Source: CAYVUM01 sp964619055 (lineage in GTDB: Bacteria > Pseudomonadota > Alphaproteobacteria > Rhodospirillales > Defluviicoccaceae). Taken from it: a DNA stretch of 55,263 nucleotides. The stretch spans positions 1-55,263 of the forward strand of contig CAZUDB010000018.1 in NCBI GenBank assembly GCA_964619055.1, given 5' to 3'. Shown piece after piece: positions 1 through 8,381 of this stretch (position 1 is its first letter; each line of letters opens with the position of its first letter). Below the pieces are notes generated by a model. The model made no database searches, was not told the origin of the DNA, and saw only the letters and a list, made by a program, of their open reading frames with translations. A program made the position numbers and the translations under genes.

Positions 1-176
1 AGGAAGGGCCTTCGGAACCGGCTGCACGATCGCAGAAATAGCTGGCGCCAGGCGCCCGTGCGCCCACCCACAGGCGGCCCGGCCGCTGCCGCGACATGCT
101 GAATCTCAAGACAACAAGCTGCTACTTCGGCGCCAACAGTCATCGACGCGGTCGGCATTAGACATCTGGAACGGCC

Positions 177-503
177 ATGGACTTGTATACAGCGGCCAAA
201 ACCCTTCGTATCATTTCAGCCACGATTATGTTCGGAACTGGAATTATTATTCCTTTGTTTATGTTTCGGTCGTATTTTGCGGAAGCCGTTGAGAACGGCC
301 GACCCCACCAAATTATGTTTAATATGATTGCACAAGATGGCGACGGGCTATGCATTCCAAGCATGCTGGTCGTCTTCTTGGCCAAGAACCTTGCAAACAA
401 CGAAATCACAATAAGGGACGCTTATCCTTGCGTTGGTTTTATTACACCGAAACAATATCTAGCATCGCTTCGTGCCCTTAACGTTCACTGGCAAAAAATA
501 TAA
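177..503 (+). CDS. DUF2269-like membrane protein, truncated or degenerate
   Basis: 108 codons. The first 35 residues (MDLYTAAKTL, then ATIMFGTGI and FFxxRSYF-like spacing) resemble the start of DUF2269 inner-membrane proteins, which begin with a short helix and a first membrane segment containing FGTG. The rest does not continue with the expected further membrane helices: it becomes polar, and the product is shorter than the roughly 150 residues I expect for the family. Base composition is clearly more AT-rich than in xseA and purD. What is seen is an N-terminal match and odd codon use. That it is a decayed or frameshifted copy is inference. It may alternatively be an unrelated short membrane protein. 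A weak hairpin plus T-run (514-533) follows the stop. Confidence 0.4.
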   Translation: MDLYTAAKTLRIISATIMFGTGIIIPLFMFRSYFAEAVENGRPHQIMFNMIAQDGDGLCIPSMLVVFLAKNLANNEITIRDAYPCVGFITPKQYLASLRALNVHWQKI

Positions 504-534
504 CCACGAACATCTGAGTTTTTTCAGTTTTTTG

Positions 535-1956
535 CTACAACAAGCTGCCCTGACCGCCGTCGCCGCTTCGGCCAGGCGTCGTGCGTTTTGCGGGGCCTTT
601 GTCGCCCACGACCACACCCACCTGGCCATCATGGAACCGCAACCGGAGCGATGTTCCGGCGGAGAGGGTTCTGGCCGATATGCAGGTCCGACCGTCCGCA
701 TCTGTCACGAGAACGAAGCCCCGCTCCAGCACCCGCTGGTAAGAGTAACTTTCCAGGAGAGCGCCTGCATGGGCAAGGCGGCTGACACGCTCGGTCAGCA
801 CGCCACGCACTGTGGAGGCGAGGGCCCGCGCCTCGGCGGCAAGTCGCGATCGGGCGTGGTCGATTTGCGGTCGTGGATCGGGTACACGGGCCGAAATGCG
901 GGCGAGACGATCGCGTTGACGGTCCAACCCCACCAACAGCGCCCGATCCAGCCGCTCGCTCCGCTCATCGAGGCGCTGACGTGCCTCATGGACGAGTTGC
1001 TGGGGCCGAGGCAGACCACGGGCGAGGCCATCCAGCCGCACCTTGCCGTGCTCCAGCAAACGCCGCGCCGCGGCCGAGAGCCTGAGGCCATCGTCCGCCA
1101 CCTGGGCTGCCAGCTCCAGGCGCACGGGAACGGCCATTTCGGCGGCAGCTGTTGGCGTTGGTGCACGCCGGTCGGCGGCGAAGTCGATGAGCGTCACGTC
1201 CGTCTCGTGGCCAACGGCAGAGATCAGCGGGATTGTGCTCGCCGCCGCCGCCCGCACCACCACCTCTTCGTTGAAGGCCCACAGGTCCTCCAGGCTGCCA
1301 CCGCCCCGGGCGATGATCAGAACATCGGCGGGCGGCACCGCCGCGTCGACGCCAAGGTTGTTGAAGCCGGCGATGGCGGCGGCGATCTGTTCGGCCGCGC
1401 CCTCACCCTGGACCAGCACGGGCCAAACAACGACGTGGCAGGGGCAGCGATCGGCAATGCGATGAAGAATGTCCCGGATGACTGCACCCGTCGGTGACGT
1501 CACCACACCGACCACAGTGGGCATAAATGGCAGCGGCTTTTTCCGAGCCTCATCAAACAGGCCTTCGGCGGCCAGCGCTTTCCGGCGGTGTTCCAGGAGC
1601 TTGAGCAGCGCGCCTTCGCCGGCCAGCTCTACGGAATCGGCCACAATCTGATATTCGGAGCGACCGGGATACGTTGTGAGCCGACCGGTGACGATCACCT
1701 CCATCCCGTCCTCGGGCCGAATGCCAAGACGGGGAGCAGCGCTTCGCCACACCACGGCCTTGAGCATGGCATCGGGGTCCTTCAGCGCGAAATAGAGATG
1801 GCCTGAGCCGGGCCGCCGGCAGCCCGTGATTTCCCCCCGGACCCGCACGCGATCGAACGTGGTCTCGATCTGGCGCTTCAACGCGTGGGACACCTCAGCG
1901 ACACTCAGGACCGGCAGGTTGTGCTCGCCCGCGTCAGTGCTAGGATGGTTCACCAT
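535..1956 (-). CDS. xseA: Exodeoxyribonuclease VII large subunit
   Basis: Catalytic large subunit of ExoVII, which with several XseB subunits degrades single-stranded DNA to short oligonucleotides in the cytoplasm. An N-terminal OB fold (NLPVLSVAEVSHALKR, then VRVRGEITG and SGHLYFALKD) is followed by the catalytic core with GVVTSPTGAVIRDI, ARGGGSLEDLWAFN and AVGHETDVTL, all hallmark XseA motifs. A charged coiled-coil-like region and a short C-terminal segment complete it. I take the ATG at 1956 (473 aa) because the OB fold starts soon after. An in-frame ATG at 2004 would add 16 basic residues not expected in the family. It is divergent from purD, with about 80 bp between starts for both promoters. 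The small subunit XseB is not in the window. Confidence 0.95.
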   Translation of the reverse strand: MVNHPSTDAGEHNLPVLSVAEVSHALKRQIETTFDRVRVRGEITGCRRPGSGHLYFALKDPDAMLKAVVWRSAAPRLGIRPEDGMEVIVTGRLTTYPGRSEYQIVADSVELAGEGALLKLLEHRRKALAAEGLFDEARKKPLPFMPTVVGVVTSPTGAVIRDILHRIADRCPCHVVVWPVLVQGEGAAEQIAAAIAGFNNLGVDAAVPPADVLIIARGGGSLEDLWAFNEEVVVRAAAASTIPLISAVGHETDVTLIDFAADRRAPTPTAAAEMAVPVRLELAAQVADDGLRLSAAARRLLEHGKVRLDGLARGLPRPQQLVHEARQRLDERSERLDRALLVGLDRQRDRLARISARVPDPRPQIDHARSRLAAEARALASTVRGVLTERVSRLAHAGALLESYSYQRVLERGFVLVTDADGRTCISARTLSAGTSLRLRFHDGQVGVVVGDKGPAKRTTPGRSGDGGQGSLL

Positions 1957-2035
1957 AATCGCCAGTATGCGGCCATGGCGGCGCGCCGCAAGCCGCACGG
2001 GCACAACGAAGACAACGAAGTTTGAGGAAACGTGG

Positions 2036-3307
2036 ATGAAGGTTTTGGTTGTGGGCTCGGGCGGGCGCGAGCACGCGCTCTGTCATGCGATCAGCCGCTC
2101 ACCACTTTGCGATGAGTTAGTGGCCGCACCGGGGAACGCCGGCATCGCGGCCGTGGCCGATTGTGTCCATGTCGCCGCAGACAATGTTGAAGGGCTTGTC
2201 TCCCTTGCCCGCTCGCGCGGCGTTGATTTCGTCGTCGTCGGCCCGGAGGCCCCCCTGGTTGCCGGCCTGGTCGACAAGCTGGAAGCGGCGGGGGTCCGCG
2301 CCTTCGGCCCCCGTGCAGCGGCCGCACGCATCGAGGGCTCAAAGGCGTTCATGAAGGACCTGTGCGAACGCGCCGGCATCCCCACTGCTGCCTACGGCCG
2401 CTTTGATGAGCCTGATGAAGCCAAGGAGTACATCCGCGTCCATGGTGCGCCGATCGTCGTCAAAGCGGACGGCCTCGCCTCGGGCAAGGGGGTGACCGTC
2501 TGCAGGACCGAGAACGAAGCCTTCGCCGCCATCGATCACATGCTGACCGAGGGTGCCTTCGGAGCCGCCGGTGCGGAGGTAATCATCGAGGAGTTCCTGT
2601 GCGGGGAAGAGGCGAGCTTTTTCTGCCTGGTCCACGGCACGCAGATCGTGCCGCTGGCATCCGCCCAGGATCACAAACCTGTCTTCGATGGGGATGAAGG
2701 GCCCAACACTGGCGGCATGGGCGCTTACTCGCCGGCACCGGTGGTGACGCCAGCCATCGCCGATGCGATTCTAAACCGCATTGTCGAGCCCACTGTGGCC
2801 ACGATGGCGGCAGACGGCCACCCCTACTCGGGCCTGCTCTACGCCGGCGTCATGGTCAATGGTGATGATGTCCGACTGCTGGAATACAATTGCCGCTTCG
2901 GCGATCCGGAGTGCCAGCCGCTCGTCCTCCGCCTGAAATCGGACCTGCTCACGGCCCTCGTCGCCTGCCGCGAGGGCAAGCTCAACGATTTCAACTTGGA
3001 CTGGCATGAGGATACCGCCCTCACCGTCGTCATGGCGACGAAGGGCTATCCGGGTTACTTCGCCAAGGGTTCCGAGATCCGCTGTCTGGACGAGGCGAGC
3101 AGTACCGACGGCGTGTTGATCTTCCATGCCGCAACCAAGCGCCACGGCGACCGTATCCTGGCTGACGGCGGGCGCGTGCTCGGCATCACCGCGTTGGGCG
3201 CGGACGTGGCGGCGGCGCAGGCGCGCGCCTATGCCGCCATCGATCGCATCGAGTGGCCGGAGGGGTTTTGCCGCCGTGATATCGGCTGGCGCGCCATTGG
3301 CCGCTGA
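2036..3307 (+). CDS. purD: Phosphoribosylamine-glycine ligase
   Basis: 423 aa, the normal GARS length. It catalyses the ATP-dependent joining of 5-phosphoribosylamine and glycine to give GAR in de novo purine synthesis. The N-terminal MKVLVVGSGGREHAL motif, the ATP-grasp region with KADGLASGKGV, the EEFLCGEEAS segment and NTGGMGAYSPAP are all typical. The start is the ATG at 2036, directly at the conserved N-terminus. The reading frame is open further upstream but that part is antisense to xseA. It is divergent from xseA and followed 53 bp later by the DUF1244 gene on the same strand, so these two may be co-transcribed. Confidence 0.97.
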   Translation: MKVLVVGSGGREHALCHAISRSPLCDELVAAPGNAGIAAVADCVHVAADNVEGLVSLARSRGVDFVVVGPEAPLVAGLVDKLEAAGVRAFGPRAAAARIEGSKAFMKDLCERAGIPTAAYGRFDEPDEAKEYIRVHGAPIVVKADGLASGKGVTVCRTENEAFAAIDHMLTEGAFGAAGAEVIIEEFLCGEEASFFCLVHGTQIVPLASAQDHKPVFDGDEGPNTGGMGAYSPAPVVTPAIADAILNRIVEPTVATMAADGHPYSGLLYAGVMVNGDDVRLLEYNCRFGDPECQPLVLRLKSDLLTALVACREGKLNDFNLDWHEDTALTVVMATKGYPGYFAKGSEIRCLDEASSTDGVLIFHAATKRHGDRILADGGRVLGITALGADVAAAQARAYAAIDRIEWPEGFCRRDIGWRAIGR

Positions 3308-3360
3308 CCATATTCGAACCGATGGACGGTGTAACCGCGCGAGACGAGGAGACGGCAGCA

Positions 3361-3669
3361 ATGGATGAGAAGACGCGCACCGAGTTGGAGGCGGCCGCCT
3401 TCCGCGGCCTGGTTGAGCACCTACAAAAGCGCACGGACGTGCAGAACATCGACCTCATGAACCTGGCCGGCTTCTGCCGCAACTGCCTCTCCAAATGGCT
3501 CCTGCGAGCCGCCGAGGAGCGGGGGGTAGACCTGACCTACGACCTAGCCCGCGAGCAGGTCTACGGCATGCCCTACGATGAGTTCAAGGCCAAGCACCAG
3601 GGCAAGGCAACAGAAGAACAACTCAAGACATTTGAGGACACGAAGGACCTTCACGCCTTCCCGCATTGA
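3361..3669 (+). CDS. DUF1244 family protein
   Basis: 102 aa beginning MDEKTRTELEAA. The conserved block LAGFCRNCLSKW, followed by the YDEFKAKHQ segment, identifies the DUF1244 family of small, mainly helical alphaproteobacterial proteins. No biochemical function is established for the family as far as I know. Two cysteines sit close together (FCRNC). The start at 3361 is preceded by a purine-rich GAGGAGA stretch about 10 bases upstream and gives the family length. An upstream in-frame ATG (3322) would add 13 residues. It lies 53 bp downstream of purD on the same strand. Confidence 0.85.
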   Translation: MDEKTRTELEAAAFRGLVEHLQKRTDVQNIDLMNLAGFCRNCLSKWLLRAAEERGVDLTYDLAREQVYGMPYDEFKAKHQGKATEEQLKTFEDTKDLHAFPH

Positions 3670-3820
3670 GGCCGAAGGCCGAGAGCCAACCGTCATTTCC
3701 AACGGGCGAACCAAACTCCGTCACCGGCATGTGGCCATCCGATCAAGCGAATGACCAGTATGTCGGCCATCGCCAGGTGTGCTAACGTTTGCGCCGCCAG
3801 CACCCAAACCGGACAACGCC

Positions 3821-4243
3821 ATGTTCACACCCCGCGCCGTCATTCGTCTGATCTTCGCCCTCGCCGTGCTGGTGCCTGTGACAACGCAAGCCTCGGACGC
3901 GCTCGACGTCATTGGCCAAATCGAGTTCCGCACCCACTGCGCCGCCTGCCATGGTCCGCTCGGCAAAGGGGATGGGCCCGTGGCGCGGTACCTCAAAGCG
4001 CCGCCCGCGTCGCTCGCCATGTTGAAGAAGGACAACAACGGCGATTTTCCCTTCGAGCGGGTCTACGACATCATCGATGGCCGCACCGTCGTTGAGGCCC
4101 ATGGCAGTGGCGATATGCCGGTTTGGGGCGACCGTTATCGCGCCGAGGCCGAAGCCACCGTCGGCTCGGAGCATACTGAGCAGTTCGTTCGGGGCCGCAT
4201 CCTTGAAATCCTGTTCTACCTGTACACGGTTCAAGAAAAGTAA
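3821..4243 (+). CDS. Small periplasmic c-type cytochrome
   Basis: 140 aa with a cleavable signal peptide (hydrophobic stretch LIFALAVLVPVTTQA, cleavage probably before SDAL) and a single haem c site CAACH near mature residue 20, followed by GPLGKGDGPVA, a common class I cytochrome c motif (cytochrome_CBB3/C family). The likely distal haem ligand is Met in GDMPVWG. Electron transfer in the periplasm is expected; no partner is encoded next door. The ATG at 3821 immediately precedes the signal peptide; a start at 3779 would put 14 extra residues before it. Confidence 0.85.
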   Translation: MFTPRAVIRLIFALAVLVPVTTQASDALDVIGQIEFRTHCAACHGPLGKGDGPVARYLKAPPASLAMLKKDNNGDFPFERVYDIIDGRTVVEAHGSGDMPVWGDRYRAEAEATVGSEHTEQFVRGRILEILFYLYTVQEK

Positions 4244-4476
4244 CCAGCGCGGCACCCGACCGCGCCGGATCGCCGGCGTCTGTCGTGTTGGGGCACCGTT
4301 GGGACCCGATCATGCGGCGGTGCCGCGGCCTTTACGGACTTCCAAACAGCGCAAGCACCGCTAGAATTCGATGCCGATCACGTCCTGTTGGGCACAGGGG
4401 GATGCGCCAACGTGCTGTGCTGACTCTGTGCACTCATTCGTCTAGCAAAAACACGTCCGTTTAGTTTTCAGATCAA

Positions 4477-4482
4477 TATAAA
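4477..4482 (+). promoter_or_regulatory. Candidate -10 box for the MarC gene
   Basis: TATAAA lies in an AT-rich stretch just upstream of the marC-family gene. If used, transcription would begin near 4489, shortly before AGGAG at 4494-4498 and GTG at 4507. This would exclude an upstream TTG (4483) as start. No convincing -35 hexamer is visible. Confidence 0.35.
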
Positions 4483-4506
4483 TTGACACGGATAGGAGTA
4501 GCGCAG

Positions 4507-5139
4507 GTGCTAAATGAAGCGGAATTGACCAGCTTTATTGCTGCTCTTTTTTCTATGATGAACCCCATTGGCAATCTTGGCGTATTCGTCGGGGTAACCA
4601 GCGATCGAACGACCGCAGAAGCCCAACGAGTTGCGTGGACATGTGCTGGTTCCGTGGCGATTATCCTTTTGATTTTCGCTTGGAGCGGTACTCTTCTTCT
4701 TGATTTTTTTGGGATTACCGTAGACTCCTTGCGCGCCGCGGGCGGGATCATTGTACTCCTTATCGGGCTTCACATGCTTTTCAATAAATCGGAGCACCAA
4801 CACTCCCCAGCCGAGTTGGAGGATGCGAAGCCGCGGGCATCCATTGGGGTCGTTCCGCTCGCCATACCTGTGGTCGCAGGGCCCGGCACATTGGCAACCG
4901 TCTTGATCGCAGCGCAGCGACAGGAAACCGTCCTTAGCAAGGTCGAGATTTCGGCTGTGATCGTGGTGCTTTCCGCCTTTATCGGCGTGCTGTTCATGTT
5001 CGCCGAGCCGCTGTCCCGGCGGCTTGGGGAAGCGGGCATGGGTGTGGTGACGCGTGTCATGGGCATGGTGCTGGCCTCCATCGCCATGGGCATGCTAACG
5101 AGCGGATTGAAGGGGATGCTGCCTGGACTCGCTGGCTGA
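4507..5139 (+). CDS. MarC family integral membrane protein
   Basis: 210 aa, about six membrane segments. The motif MMNPIGNLGVFVG near the N-terminus and PLAIPVVAGPGTLATVL mid-protein (the duplicated NPIG/AGPG signature) define the MarC/UPF0056 family. The E. coli member was once linked to multiple antibiotic resistance, but that was later withdrawn, so substrate and role are unknown. I choose GTG at 4507 because AGGAG sits 8 bases upstream and a -10 box lies just before that. A TTG at 4483 is the alternative. The first 300 bases are richer in AT than the rest of the gene. Confidence 0.9.
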   Translation: MLNEAELTSFIAALFSMMNPIGNLGVFVGVTSDRTTAEAQRVAWTCAGSVAIILLIFAWSGTLLLDFFGITVDSLRAAGGIIVLLIGLHMLFNKSEHQHSPAELEDAKPRASIGVVPLAIPVVAGPGTLATVLIAAQRQETVLSKVEISAVIVVLSAFIGVLFMFAEPLSRRLGEAGMGVVTRVMGMVLASIAMGMLTSGLKGMLPGLAG

Positions 5140-5166
5140 AAACGCCTGAATTTGGATCGCACTAGG

Positions 5167-5820
5167 ATGACAGACCGCCTCGCCGTCACTGAGCGTACCC
5201 GCCTTAGGCGAAAGCACACGCGCGGCGAATTCAACCGTGACGCGATCTACGCGATTTTGGATGCCATGCCGCTCTGCCACGTGGGCACGATTATGGACGG
5301 CGCACCGGTTGTGATCCCGACGTTCCAGTGGCGGGAGGGCAACCACGTCTACTGGCATGGCTCGCGCGCCAGTCGCGGGGTACGTGCAGCGGAAGTTGCG
5401 GAGGTTTGCCTGACGGTCTCGATCCTGGATGGCTTGGTGCTGGCCCGCAGTGGCATGCACCACTCGGCCAGTTACCGCTCTGCCATGATCTTCGGCCGGC
5501 CGAGCCTGGTGAGCGATCCGGACGCGAAAGTGGATAAGCTGAAAGCGTTCATCGAGCGCTTGTACCCGGGCCGTTGGGATACGCTTCGCCCGATCACGGA
5601 GAGCGAGGCAAATGCCACGTCCGTGCTGTCTCTGCCGATTGAGGAAGCCTCGGCCAAGGTCCGCACCGGCGGGCCGGTGGACGACGAGGAGGACTATGCG
5701 TTGCCGATCTGGTGTGGGGTGATCCCGGTCACTCTGCAAACGCTGGAGCCGGATCCGGATCCCCGCAACCTGGAGGGTGTCCCGGAGCCCGCCCACGCTC
5801 GATCCGTTAACCTCGGATAA
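5167..5820 (+). CDS. Pyridoxamine 5'-phosphate oxidase-like FMN-binding protein
   Basis: 217 aa split-barrel flavoprotein of the PNPOx-like superfamily, nitroimidazole-resistance (NimA-like) branch. The signature is seen in FNRDAIYAILDAMPLCHVGT, PVVIPTFQWREG, VYWHGSRAS and the MHHSASYRSAMIFG segment that lines the FMN site. Family members bind FMN or F420 and reduce or sequester small molecules; the substrate here cannot be told. The ATG at 5167 fits the family start. A TTG at 5152 would add five residues. It follows the MarC gene by 27 bp on the same strand and may share its transcript. Confidence 0.85.
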   Translation: MTDRLAVTERTRLRRKHTRGEFNRDAIYAILDAMPLCHVGTIMDGAPVVIPTFQWREGNHVYWHGSRASRGVRAAEVAEVCLTVSILDGLVLARSGMHHSASYRSAMIFGRPSLVSDPDAKVDKLKAFIERLYPGRWDTLRPITESEANATSVLSLPIEEASAKVRTGGPVDDEEDYALPIWCGVIPVTLQTLEPDPDPRNLEGVPEPAHARSVNLG

Positions 5821-6028
5821 CAGGGCCCAACTGGGTTGAAATGGTCAGAGTGACGCCCGATCCGCAGCCCGATTCACCATACGATTCTGCACAGCGGTGC
5901 GCCGGACGCGCTGCGCAAGCGCACGCTCGGCGGTGATCCGGAAGACCAGACGCCACGGTATGATCGATTGCTATGGTTATTCCGCAATCGTAGTGTGAAA
6001 ATCACAAAAGCACAGTGGCCCGGTCACA

Positions 6029-6751
6029 ATGAACCTTGCAACGATGAAGCACGATCTCAGTCTCAGGGACGTCCCGGACCTGACGTACCTCCTGAATGAG
6101 TTTTACCGCGCCTATCGCTATCGCTCCGCCGGCGGCAGCAGACGCGTGCGCACGCACATGCGCCTGGTTCGCGATCGCCTCAATCGAGCCATCGAACGTC
6201 GTCCCCCCGTGGTGTTGGCAGAGCCCGCGTGGAAACCAGTTTGCACCCATCTTGATCGCGCGCTCGACAATGGCGAACGGGATGCGATGGCCTCTATGGT
6301 CAAGGCGGTCGAGAACGTCCGCTCGCTCCTGCATTGGCAATACGGCTACAACTCCATGCCGAAGGGCTTAGAGAAAAAATACGCCTATACGGAGGTGCTG
6401 GGACCAACGGGACCCGTGGTCAGCCAGGATCTAACGCTCGGCCTCGTCCTGTTCGCGCCGCGCACCACCTACCCGCCCCACGCCCATACGGGCATCACGG
6501 AAAGCTATCTTGTCCTCTCCGGTGCCAGCTCCGAGAACGACATGGGCGTCCACGTTCCAGGATCGATGATCCTGAACCTTCCGGACCATGAGCATGCCAT
6601 CACGACCTCCGATCACGAGCCGGTGCTGCTGGCCTACGCCTGGATCGGCGAGCCAGCGGATTTGCTGGCGCAGGAGATGGTGTTCAAGAAAACCCGTCGC
6701 AGCGCGTGCCGGCCCATTGCGGCCAATGACGCCGGCTCCGCGGTCGGCTGA
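6029..6751 (+). CDS. Cupin protein of the dimethylsulfoniopropionate lyase family
   Basis: 240 aa with a helical N-terminal half and a C-terminal cupin. The metal-site motifs are visible: PPHAHTGITESYLVLSG gives His-x-His, Glu and Tyr in DMSP-lyase spacing, and PGSMILNLPDHEHAI supplies the last His. This arrangement matches the DMSP_lyase family (DddL/DddQ), whose members cleave DMSP to dimethyl sulfide and acrylate using a bound divalent metal and a catalytic Tyr. The length is nearer DddL (about 230) than DddQ (about 200). Assignment is by motif only; a different substrate is possible. No acrylate-degradation genes (acuI, acuK) are adjacent. The ATG at 6029 has no good Shine-Dalgarno; a second ATG lies at 6044. 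Confidence 0.6.
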   Translation: MNLATMKHDLSLRDVPDLTYLLNEFYRAYRYRSAGGSRRVRTHMRLVRDRLNRAIERRPPVVLAEPAWKPVCTHLDRALDNGERDAMASMVKAVENVRSLLHWQYGYNSMPKGLEKKYAYTEVLGPTGPVVSQDLTLGLVLFAPRTTYPPHAHTGITESYLVLSGASSENDMGVHVPGSMILNLPDHEHAITTSDHEPVLLAYAWIGEPADLLAQEMVFKKTRRSACRPIAANDAGSAVG

Positions 6752-7033
6752 GGGGCCGACCGTCTGATAGGAGCACGATTCGTGCAATGCCGAATGGCCT
6801 TGCGGCGGGGGGCGGCGCCGACGCCGCTTTCACCTTAACCGGCGGGCGCTTCTGGATTTCCGACTTTTGTTTAGATAGGTTAGTGGCACATCAATAGGGC
6901 GTGATTAGTCGGATCGTAACGCTCGGAAATGTAGAAAGCTGTCGGCGTAAACCCGTTTCATTGGGAGGCGGGGCGTGACGGTTGGACAACGACCGCGGAG
7001 CGCCGCAACGCACGCGCGCAAACGGTGACTTGC

Positions 7034-7906
7034 ATGGCAGCTTTCCCCCCACAGGCCTACATCATCGGCGCCCAGAAAGCCGGCACCACGACGCTGGCCT
7101 CGCTGCTCGATCAGCATCCGAACATCGCCCTGGCGGACCCCAAGGAGCCGGATTTCTACACCCGGCATTGGTCCAAAGGCGCCGACTGGTACCGAGGCTG
7201 CTTCAAGGGCGCGACCGCCGATGTATTGCTCGATGCGTCAACAAGTTATGCAGCCGCCACGCTTGAGCCATCGGTCTCGTCGGAATTGCCAAAGGACGAT
7301 CCCTTCATGGGCGTGCCCGGCCGAATCAAGAGCCTACGGCCCGATGCGAAGATCATCTATGTCCTGCGCGATCCGGTAACCCGCACGTATTCCGGCTATT
7401 GGCACGCGGTTCGTGCGGGAGAGGAGAAAAAGCCGTTTCGAGCAGCGCTGTCATCGAACCCGCGCTTGCTGTGGGCCAGCAACTATCATGAGCAGTTATG
7501 TTTTTACCTCAATCACTTTGAGCAGGACCAAATCTTGATCCAATGCTTCGAGGATTTCAAAACCGACATCTCGGACATTATCAAACGGTGCGTGAGCTTT
7601 GTCGGACTGACCGCCTCCGAGAACATGACCGCTCAACAAACGCATGCGAATTCCTCTTACCAATACAATACACTTGGCCGCATATTTAGGACTGTCATGC
7701 CGTCCAAGCAGGTTGCCCAAGTCGTGACCCGGGTCGTCAAGCGCCTTGTCCCCAAGGCCGGTCAGGAACGCTTAAAATCCATGATGTCGTCGCCGATCCC
7801 GCCCATGTCGGACGACGACCGCGCCTTCCTGATCGACTATTTCGGGCCGCAGACTGAGCGGTTGCGCAAGCTGACGGGCATGGCCTTCGATCGCTGGTCC
7901 GTTTGA
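7034..7906 (+). CDS. Sulfotransferase domain protein
   Basis: 290 aa. The 5'-phosphosulfate binding loop is GAQKAGTTTLASLL at the N-terminus, and the 3'-phosphate motif is seen in VLRDPVTRTYSGYWH, as in PAPS-dependent sulfotransferases of the heparan-sulfate type. It would transfer sulfate from PAPS to a carbohydrate or other hydroxyl or amine acceptor; the acceptor is unknown. ATG at 7034 is preceded by GGTGA five bases away; a GTG at 7025 is possible. It stands alone, with 280 bp of apparently empty sequence upstream and the convergent VOC gene downstream. Confidence 0.85.
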   Translation: MAAFPPQAYIIGAQKAGTTTLASLLDQHPNIALADPKEPDFYTRHWSKGADWYRGCFKGATADVLLDASTSYAAATLEPSVSSELPKDDPFMGVPGRIKSLRPDAKIIYVLRDPVTRTYSGYWHAVRAGEEKKPFRAALSSNPRLLWASNYHEQLCFYLNHFEQDQILIQCFEDFKTDISDIIKRCVSFVGLTASENMTAQQTHANSSYQYNTLGRIFRTVMPSKQVAQVVTRVVKRLVPKAGQERLKSMMSSPIPPMSDDDRAFLIDYFGPQTERLRKLTGMAFDRWSV

Positions 7907-7973
7907 GCGCAGAAACGACTCGGATTGATAAGCGCTTGGCGGCGTCGCACCTGTTTCTGTCGTGTGGCTCAAT

Positions 7974-7991
7974 CCCCAGCGCAGCTTGGGG
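7974..7991. terminator. Small hairpin between convergent genes
   Basis: CCCCA and TGGGG pair, with AGC/GCT extending the stem around a tiny loop. It lies between the stop of the sulfotransferase and that of the VOC gene. There is no strong T-run on either side, so it is a weak terminator candidate for both. Confidence 0.3.
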
Positions 7992-7996
7992 GCCTC

Positions 7997-8374
7997 TCAG
8001 ACGTCGCGGGCAAGGCAGATCAGGTAACCGTTCAAGTCCTCGAAGCCGAACTCGCGGAGACCGTATTCCTGTGTTTCCGGCCCCCAGCGCGCCTTCACCC
8101 AGCCCGAAAGCCGGGCTGCCTCGGCATCCACGTCCTCCACAAAAAGATAGATCAGGCCGGACAACATTGGCGCCGGCGGACTTTCGCTGAGATCCGAGAA
8201 GAACCACAGCCGGGCCGTGCCGCAAGGGCCGTCGCGCGCCACCTCGGCCCAGATCGGCTCGCCACGCTCCACCCAGTTAGCTGTTTCAGCAAAGCCTAAG
8301 ATTTCGACATAGAATCGCACTGCTTTAGCCACGTCGGGAACACAGAGGCTGGGCGTTAGAGGCGAACGGTCCAT
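7997..8374 (-). CDS. VOC superfamily (glyoxalase/bleomycin-resistance-like) protein
   Basis: 125 aa, one vicinal-oxygen-chelate module pair: PSLCVPDVAKAVRFYVEILGF at the start and FGFEDLNGYLICLAR at the end, the usual beta-alpha-beta-beta-beta pattern with a terminal Glu/Asp-Asn-Gly-Tyr motif. Members act as glyoxalases, dioxygenases or drug-binding proteins; substrate is not predictable from sequence. It begins seven bases after the stop of the chaA-type antiporter, so it is probably the last gene of that operon. Confidence 0.8.
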   Translation of the reverse strand: MDRSPLTPSLCVPDVAKAVRFYVEILGFAETANWVERGEPIWAEVARDGPCGTARLWFFSDLSESPPAPMLSGLIYLFVEDVDAEAARLSGWVKARWGPETQEYGLREFGFEDLNGYLICLARDV

Positions 8375-8381
8375 CGTATGC

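Noticed and set aside
472..1497. A 341-codon plus-strand frame opposite xseA
   Set aside because: Composition is that of an antisense shadow and no domain is seen; xseA motifs on the other strand are unambiguous.
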